Notes under the pieces: generated by a model
Databases searched by the model: none
What the model was told of the DNA's origin: nothing
Seen by the model: only the letters and a program-made list of their open reading frames with translations
Source: Viola odorata
Lineage: Eukaryota > Streptophyta > Magnoliopsida > Malpighiales > Violaceae
Assembly: GCA_963691705.1 (NCBI GenBank)
Contig: OY829541.1
Coordinates: 14,626,564 to 14,690,563 of the forward strand
DNA length: 64,000 nucleotides
Direction: 5' to 3'
Shown: piece by piece, positions 57,936-64,000 of the stretch
Layout: each line of letters starts with the position of its first letter
How positions within the stretch are numbered: the first letter of the stretch is position 1
Position numbers and translations under genes: made by a program

Positions 57936-60220
57936 ACAGGCCAGCTCACCAACCCTCACAGCCCTTGATGTCCTTGCTTTTCCTTATGCCTTAGTGATTG
58001 CTAGAAGGAAAGGTGAAGGAAACCGAGATGATGCTCAAGAAAGAATGCTTGATTTGAGCACCAAATTGGTTTAGAGTAGATAGATATATGTGCGGAAATA
58101 AAGAAAGAAAAACACTAAGACAAGCTACTCAAGAAAAGACTCAAGGAAATGAGACAAGAAAATACAAAGAAAAATCAAAACCGAAAGATGTAAACCTAGG
58201 GTCGGATATGTGAGGAGAAGTGTGGTGAACAAGCTGAAATGCTTGGCTCACAATGCATGTAAATACTAGGCTCACAATAGGGGTGATGTGGCCGGCTAGG
58301 AGTGGAGCACAAAATTTGGCACTTAGCTAGGCAACAAGCAAGTCCACATGGCTCTCATGGACACCATAGGAAGCTCCAATAATCAGCCAACAATTACCAC
58401 AGATAAGAGGAGAATTAAACCACACAAACACCAAGTTTTTGGAATTTTTGGTTCCCACAACATCAAACACAGAAAGCAAATCGGATGCAAGATGAACACA
58501 AAGAACACCAAGCAGACTTTCGCCTTCTGGCCACAAGGTATAGAAATCGTGGAGCAAAAATTATGCAACTCAACAGACAGACTCAAAACACACCGATATA
58601 CAACTTTGTAGAAGGAAGAAAAACATGATTCCAAGTGGAAGACACTCAAAACAGACGCACAACACAAGACTGTTTTTCTCGAGCAATTTCTGCACACTTT
58701 TCTTCAGAGGTCAAAAAGTGTGGAAACATCACAGAGTCAGCAGCCGACTCCAAAACAATATTTTCTATACTCAGAAAGATATTTTAGCAAACAAAGTTTC
58801 AAATTTTTCTAGTTGAGAAAACTGACACAAAACAGAAAAGAAAAGAAACTCAAAAATGATTCCTGAACAGAAAAATTCTGACCAGCACAAATGAATAAAA
58901 GAGAAGAAGGGGAAGCAATTTTAATGGAGGAAATGGTGAGATGAAAAAGAAGAACCAACCTAGAGGATGACTGGTGCTCCGCTACCACATGATAAGGCCC
59001 AAGCGCCTCAAGAGAAGATGAAGGCGCTGATGAAGAGCAACGGATCTAGTCCTTGTACATGGATGGTTCCTTGATGGGTTCAGATGAATGATGGACGTTT
59101 TTGTGGGGAAATGGAGTATGGAAATGCAGCGAAAATGAAGGGTGTTTAGAGGTGTATAGATGATAACATAAATGGAACATAGAATCCGAGAAAACCCTCT
59201 TGATAACAAGATCAAGCAACCTTTCTATACAAAAACTAAGGATCTCTTTCCAATAAATTAACCCACTTAAATGAAAGTTTAAGGGATTTGATTACAAGGA
59301 AAAGATGATGGATAAACAATGGCTTTAGACACTAGTAGCCATGGTGCCAAGAACCCTAACAAGGCCTAATTAAAGGCACGACTTAAGGCTTAAGAGAAGA
59401 GTATTCATCAAAATCAAAAGCAACCTAAAAATGAAGACAAGTCCTTCAATTTATAGGGAAAATAAATACAAGGGTAAAATGACCCATAATACCCTTGGAC
59501 AAAGGGTCTTGAGAAGCTTGGCCACGGGTTAGGCCAAGGGCTCGGACGCTGGCTCAGACACTGGCTCGGACGCTGGCTCGGACACGGGCTCTGCCACGAG
59601 CTCGGACGCGGACTCGGACGCGGCGTGTGACAGGGCTTGGGCATGAGCGACATGGCTTGGGCATGGTCGTGCGACATGGCTTGGGCACGGTCGTGGGACA
59701 GGGCTCGGGCATGGCCGTGCGACATGGCTTGGGCACGGTCGTGTGACAGGGCTCGGGCGCACGCTGGCAAGGTAAGGCAAGGACGTGCGAAGGCAAGGCT
59801 AGACTCGGGCGCAAGGCTGGGCTCAGGCGCACGCTGCCAAGGCAAGGCACAGACGTGCGAAGGCAAGGCTAGACTCAGATGCTCGGGCGCGGGGTTGGGC
59901 TCAAGCGCATACTGCCAAGGCAAGGCACAGACGTGTGAAGGCAAGGCTAGAGTCGTAAACTCGGGCGCAAGGCTGGGCTCAGGCGCACGCTGCCAAGGCA
60001 AGGCCGAAGGCCGAGGTGCGGGCGATGGCAAGGTCGAAGGCCAAGGTGCGGTCGATAACAAGGTCGTAGGTCGAGGTGCGAGTGATGGCAAGGCCGAAGG
60101 CCGAGGTGGGGGTGATGGCAAGGCCCAGAGGGAAGCACGAACGAGAGCAGAAAAAAAAAATCCAGCACCACATCAGAAGAAAAACTCTCCCACTTGAGAA
60201 GAATCAAACGTTTAGCCCTA
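57936..60220 (-). repeat. Probable LTR of an unclassified retrotransposon
   Basis: No coding domain found. On the minus strand the order resembles an LTR: GC-rich minisatellite (U3-like), TATA box CCCTATAAATTGAAGG at about 59446-59461, a long leader, then TTTGGTGCTCAAATCA near 58050-58065, which could be a PBS. Possible ends are TGATTT near 58050 and AATCA near 60207, but flanking bases do not match as a target duplication. Alternatively it is unrelated repeat DNA between Ath-C and Ath-E. Confidence 0.4.
59520..60130. repeat. GC-rich compound minisatellite
   Basis: Three blocks: GGCTCGGACGC(T)-type units (59535-59630), CATGGCTTGGGCA(C/T)GGTCGTG-type units (59640-59760), and three units of about 70 bp (GGCAAGGCTAGACTCGGGCG.., 59790-60000). 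A run of about 30-33-bp AAGGCCGAAGGCCGAGGTGC units follows (60000-60125). The GC content is far above the surroundings. Frames on both strands stay open because of the repeat, not because of a gene. Confidence 0.9.
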
Positions 60221-60780
60221 GCTGCTGCCAGCTGACGAGTGTTGCTTCACCGACTTCTCCTTCTTTCCAGCTAAGGAATCTTTTCTGAACTCTGAGTTGG
60301 TCCTCTCCACTCTTCTTTCTTATCTCTGTTTTCTCCTTCTTATTCTCCATCTTTCCTTTACAATTCAAAATGCACGCCATCTACCCTTTTTTTATGCAAA
60401 ATCTTTTAGATTGCTAGATTGCCCATGCATGTGTACTACTTACTCAGATTGACGTTGCGAACGTGACAATGTGTTGTGTTATTTGCATTCTTTTGAGCGA
60501 TTAAACACCTATTCATGTTTGTAAGTGTGAGCGCAAACACTTTATCTTGTGAGGATTGCTTGTGACTAGGTCTGGTGTGAGAAAGTCTTACCTCTATGGT
60601 CGTTATCCTTTTGGTTTGATACAGACGCATGTCTAGGTAGGAGTTGTGTACTGTAGGGTGTACTGTGATGGTTGATGGATTTGTTCGTGTGTGGAGGTTG
60701 ATTGTTTGTGTTCTGACTAGGGGAGGTTTTCATTTTGGGTTAAATGCTCGAGGACGAACATCAGGCGGTGTAGGGATATT
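60221..60780 (+). other. Ath-E interior, 3' end only
   Basis: Aligns with 34290-34819 of Ath-B (GAGCG(A)TTAAACAC.., GTGAGGATT.., GGTCGTTATCCTT.., ATGCTCGAGGACGA). It ends with GGCGGTGTAGGGATATT, a polypurine tract with one interruption. Everything upstream of Ath-E is missing. Confidence 0.85.
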
Positions 60781-62174
60781 TGATATAATGTATTTTGTGC
60801 ATATTTTCCCTTCCTTTCCTAGCCCTTTTTAGATCTTGATGCTACTGATTTGCCCTTATTTCTTTACTTTTAGCAGATTTGGGCTTTAGGAGAGGAAATT
60901 CCAGAAAGATACATTATCTGCTCGGTTTTGACGGATGTTGAGCGTCTAGGCCTAGATGCAGATCGTCTAGGCCTAGCTGTCGAGCGCTGCAGGTGCTTAC
61001 AACTCTGACACGCAAAAGGAAATTCCCGAAGAAGATCTCCAGCAGATCTAGAATCCCATTCCCTGTGGTCTTCTATTCCAGCAAGGATTTTACTTCCATC
61101 TTTTGTAATTCTATTAGGAGTAGAATTCCATTTTTTTTTCCACTTTTAAGACTTCCTATTTTGTAGCCTATATATGGTTTCTCGGTTTAGGGTTAAGGAC
61201 GTTTTTTTAGTATCATTCTTCCTGGATTTTTATCACCGCTGCTGCCGCCGCTGTCTTGTAATAAACCGGAGTTTCGCCGGCCGATAACATTCAATATTAT
61301 TTAGTATCTTCTTCTCTTTTTTTATGCATTCTTCCATTATTTATTTTATTTGTTTTATTGTTATGAGCGACTAAATCCCTCCTTCTTAGCAGAGGTAATT
61401 CAATGGTTACTTAGGATAGTTATGAGGTTATTTCGTGCTTAATAAATTCCTTGTTCGTATTTGCTCACTTGTCAAGATCTTACCAATTTGCCTAGGGTTA
61501 ATTAGAAGCCTGATCAACTCTTAAATGAATCTAGGTGATTGAAGTCATCTTTGTAGTAATAACTAACGTGAGGCTACAGAGTAAAGTAGACAACTAGTTC
61601 AGAGTCATCACGTCGACCTGGTCCAATCTAACTAGGGCAAGTGGTCCACTAGGGCAGTGCCTCGAACGTACTGAGTATCTCGCCCTAGGTGTGTCATTTC
61701 TCTGCTTAATGGGCCTCTGAGTATTGCTCCCATAAATGTACCTTGGGAGACGGCAAAGTGTCAAGGTTACCTTATAAACGTAACATGAGGTAGCTTCTCG
61801 TACGAAGAAGAGCAGGGGGCCTAAACGTACCTGGCCTCTCTAGCACACCTATGACTAGGAGTGGAATATATCTAGACCAGTGATTGACTAGGCCTAGATA
61901 CAATCGGAGAATGGACCTCTTCTAGGATCCCTTCCTATCTGATTTTATATCATTATTTATCTATTTTATTTAGTTTAATATTATTTTAATCAACAACTCT
62001 CAAACCCCCCCCCCCCCTATTTGCTACTGTTTTGGTTTGTTTGTCCTTGTCACACACAAAAGTCAGTGTCAACCCTTAGTCCTTGTGTTCGACCCTGTTA
62101 CCACTATGCACAATTCTTTGTACACTAGATAGTAGATTTTCTTTATTATTTTTGACGGCTTCGACAACTGATCA
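60781..62174 (+). repeat. Ath-E 3' LTR
   Basis: 1394 bp, TGATATAATG..ACAACTGATCA. TATA CTATATATGG near 61168-61177. The three leader hairpins lie at 61727-61749, 61768-61792 and 61818-61836, with loop word TAAACGTACCT or close variants. A C run lies at about 62005-62019. Its repeated word is (G)TCTAGGCCTAG (60946, 60970), where Ath-B uses GTCGAGACCTCGAC. Confidence 0.9.
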
Positions 62175-62339
62175 GGCATATAAGGAAGTAATTTCACTCC
62201 TTCAGAGTTATGAACCCGTGTTCAACTTCATCGCTCAATTATGCAAGTAACACCTCAGATGGCGTTTTATGGATAACAAACCATTAGTAATTTCCATGGC
62301 AAAAACCAGCTGCTAGGTATGAGGTCCAATCACTTTAAC
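62175..62339 (+). other. Junction between Ath-E and copia relic
   Basis: Short stretch following the Ath-E LTR. It probably includes degraded copia gag sequence, but no frame is clear. Confidence 0.4.
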
Positions 62340-62536
62340 TCTAGAGGTCATGGGTTTATTCAAGGTAACAGAACTAGTACCCATAAAACAAGTAGTGGGA
62401 GCTAAAATCCTGGACCACAACCCGATCCTAAGTTCGTGAAAGATGTTCCTTTTTGTCAAATATGTGGCAAGAAAAATCGCAGTGCCCTCAATATTCATAC
62501 CTCTTGTAGTATCAAATATAATAAAATTACTCATTA
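62340..62536 (+). pseudogene. Ty1/copia gag relic with decayed zinc knuckle
   Basis: One frame reads GHGFIQGNRTSTHKTSSGS, a stop, then DPKFVKDVPFCQICGKKNRS and ALNIH. This matches the Gly/Asn/Ser-rich linker and CX2CX4HX4C knuckle (CQICGK..HSALNC) of copia gags. The expected His is Arg and the last Cys is Ile here, so the knuckle is destroyed. A minus-strand 98-codon ORF over the same place is a shadow. Confidence 0.7.
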
Positions 62537-63621
62537 ATTTGATTGCAAGCTTCATGAGTGTTGAAATATATACCTTATATATTTGCCTCCATAAATAAGC
62601 TCTCTGCAAACATAATTAGCTAGATAAAATATTACCACAATTGATCAATACCACTTTAATTAGGAGACAATTACATTGCTCATATTAATACCCACAACTT
62701 CCACACTTTTAATCAATCTACAACAGTAACAACCACACCACTTAAGAATAATAAAACCATTATCCACTTTATTTTCATAATCAATTTAGAATAATATGGT
62801 ATATTAAAAATTCATTTATATTTGCACCGCTTAGTCCATTGCCACATTGTAACAGTAATATAACAATTAATATTGGTCATTCACTTCTTGTCATTGTTAG
62901 ACAGATCTTGAGTAATATGAAACACTGACCAAAAAATTTATGAAGCACATGGAGAATAATATACCTTGATACATACTTGTATTGCATCTGCATCACTATT
63001 AAAACATACCCTTCACTAGAATAGCTCAGTTTATGTAGTTTGCAGTAGCAGATAACAACTTAAAGAGTTAAACAATATACTAGAGTGAAAAATAAATTTG
63101 TTACTATCTTTAATTGGTAGTCTTACATCTGATCAAAGGCTCTTTTGTAATTGCTCCAATGAGTAGTACTACCACCATAGAATAGGAGATCAATTGGTTA
63201 AGTAATACACACACATAATACATACGAACTATTTTTAATTGTTTATAATTAATTTATGTCGTAGACAAATTGTATTAACATTCAAACTCTCCATGTTAAT
63301 TGACCCAAATAATTATTAGAAACATATCCTCTTAATTATGGATACTATTAATTTACCACAAAGAAATTGTTGAGGTTTGATCTATTTATTTCTGTTTGCT
63401 TCTATCATTAATTCTTGTGAAGTGTCAATATCATATCCTGAAAGTTAATTTCAAGTATAATGAAACAAAATGAGCTTAGGGGGAATCTTTGCTTAATTGA
63501 GGTGGTATATATTTGGTGCATTTGCTGGAATTTATTTGAGGGTGCTTGGTCTCTTTGCACGCTCTAAATTTTTTATTTAAGATTACAGAATGAAGGACTT
63601 CATGTTTTGAAAGGCTCAAGA
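62537..63621. other. AT-rich DNA without recognised features
   Basis: About 1.1 kb of AT-rich sequence. I see no ORF of note, no RNA gene and no repeat shared with the rest of the window. Confidence 0.6.
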
Positions 63622-63873
63622 TGTTGGTTTTTAAACCAGTAAGAAATTCGAAAGAAAGAAAAAACTCTGAGGATTTTGGTGATGCTCAACTTGCTTGCAT
63701 CATTTTCTGGTTTTCTTAATATAAGTAAATACAAAGAACATAACTGCACCACTAACATTACATCCCACGTCTTCTAAATGTAATACTGACCACTAACTTC
63801 TAACTTCCTAAAATATGCATAACGTGCAAAATATACGTGGACAATTTCTTGAGGCAACTAGATTAACTCATCA
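63622..63873 (-). repeat. Probable 3' LTR of a Ty1/copia element
   Basis: The right edge (..CTCATCA at 63873) lies directly beside the polypurine tract and pol end of a minus-strand copia element, so an LTR must start here (TGATGAG on the minus strand). The left edge at TGTTGG (63622) is a guess from the TG..CA rule. A TATA-like ACTTATATTAAG lies near 63715-63726. Confidence 0.45.
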
Positions 63874-63882
63874 ATCTCCTCC

Positions 63883-64000
63883 TTAAGCTTGTTGTCCTCC
63901 ACTGACGATCTGCACACCAGTTTCGTCTCTCATCTCCAAGAACTTCAATCTTGCAAGTGACTTTGTCAAAATATCAGCACGCTGATCTTCTGTACAAACA
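63883..64000 (-). CDS. Ty1/copia pol, last 38 codons (RNase H C-terminus), runs off the window
   Basis: Open minus-strand frame reading VCTEDQRADILTKSLARLKF followed by LEMRDETGVQIV and a TAA at 63883-63885. The ADILTK..L..KF..R..GV block is the end of copia RNase H. A purine tract (AAGGAGGAGAT) follows at 63874-63884. No stop within the visible part, but 38 codons cannot show whether the element is intact. Confidence 0.8.
   Translation of the reverse strand, partial: VCTEDQRADILTKSLARLKFLEMRDETGVQIVSGGQQA

Noticed and set aside
59414..60197. 186-codon plus and 235-codon minus ORFs
   Set aside because: They overlap on opposite strands of the GC-rich minisatellite. The composition comes from the repeat.
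62313..62609. 98-codon minus-strand ORF
   Set aside because: The plus strand over the same place reads a copia gag knuckle, so this frame is a shadow.

Overview
The window is nuclear DNA of a flowering plant, probably a repeat-rich eudicot. It shows spliced-gene architecture, LTR retrotransposons of plant-only Ty3/gypsy lineages (Athila and Tat/Ogre-like), Ty1/copia relics, long AT-rich introns and no bacterial gene organisation. The species cannot be named from the sequence. Labels used here: Ath-A, -B, -C, -E and -H are Athila-type elements or LTRs; Tat-D and Tat-G are Tat-type.

Layout. 1-12276: Ath-A on the minus strand (left LTR cut by the window edge, 3' noncoding region, ORF3, decayed pol and gag, PBS, right LTR). 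12277-13696: Ath-H, a related solo LTR in the opposite orientation. 13697-18033: Tat-G, two long LTRs separated by only 72 bp. 18034-19740: older LTR remnants. 19931-24524: the only host gene I can support, a three-exon receptor kinase of the LRK10L (leaf rust 10 kinase-like) type, apparently intact. 25304-57935: a nested block. Ath-C (minus, 5'-truncated) was split at its polypurine tract by Ath-B (26678-36710, TSD CCACA) and in pol by Tat-D (42513-56667, TSD CAAGG). 57936-60220: probable LTR of another family with a GC-rich minisatellite. 60220-62174: 3' end and LTR of Ath-E. 62175-64000: AT-rich DNA with two Ty1/copia relics.

How the parts relate. Ath-B is the youngest element: its LTRs are nearly identical and it has a 1415-codon gag-protease-RT-RNase H frame. 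It has no integrase; an extra copy of its own U5 end plus PBS stands in that place, so it could only move with help in trans. Ath-A lost most of its integrase core by deletion. Ath-A, Ath-C and Tat-D carry stops that are mostly C-to-T changes on one strand or the other. Tat-D encodes only a broken gag and is otherwise filled with several tandem-repeat arrays.

The most interesting signal is not a protein. All Athila LTRs here share a leader block containing three consecutive hairpins. Within a family the three loops tend to carry the same roughly 11-nt word. Between families the word changes together in all loops, and the stems change in a compensating way. Tat-D carries a different hairpin in U5 that is repeated just downstream of its PBS. 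Both look like structured RNA signals (packaging, dimerisation or reverse transcription), which is inference.
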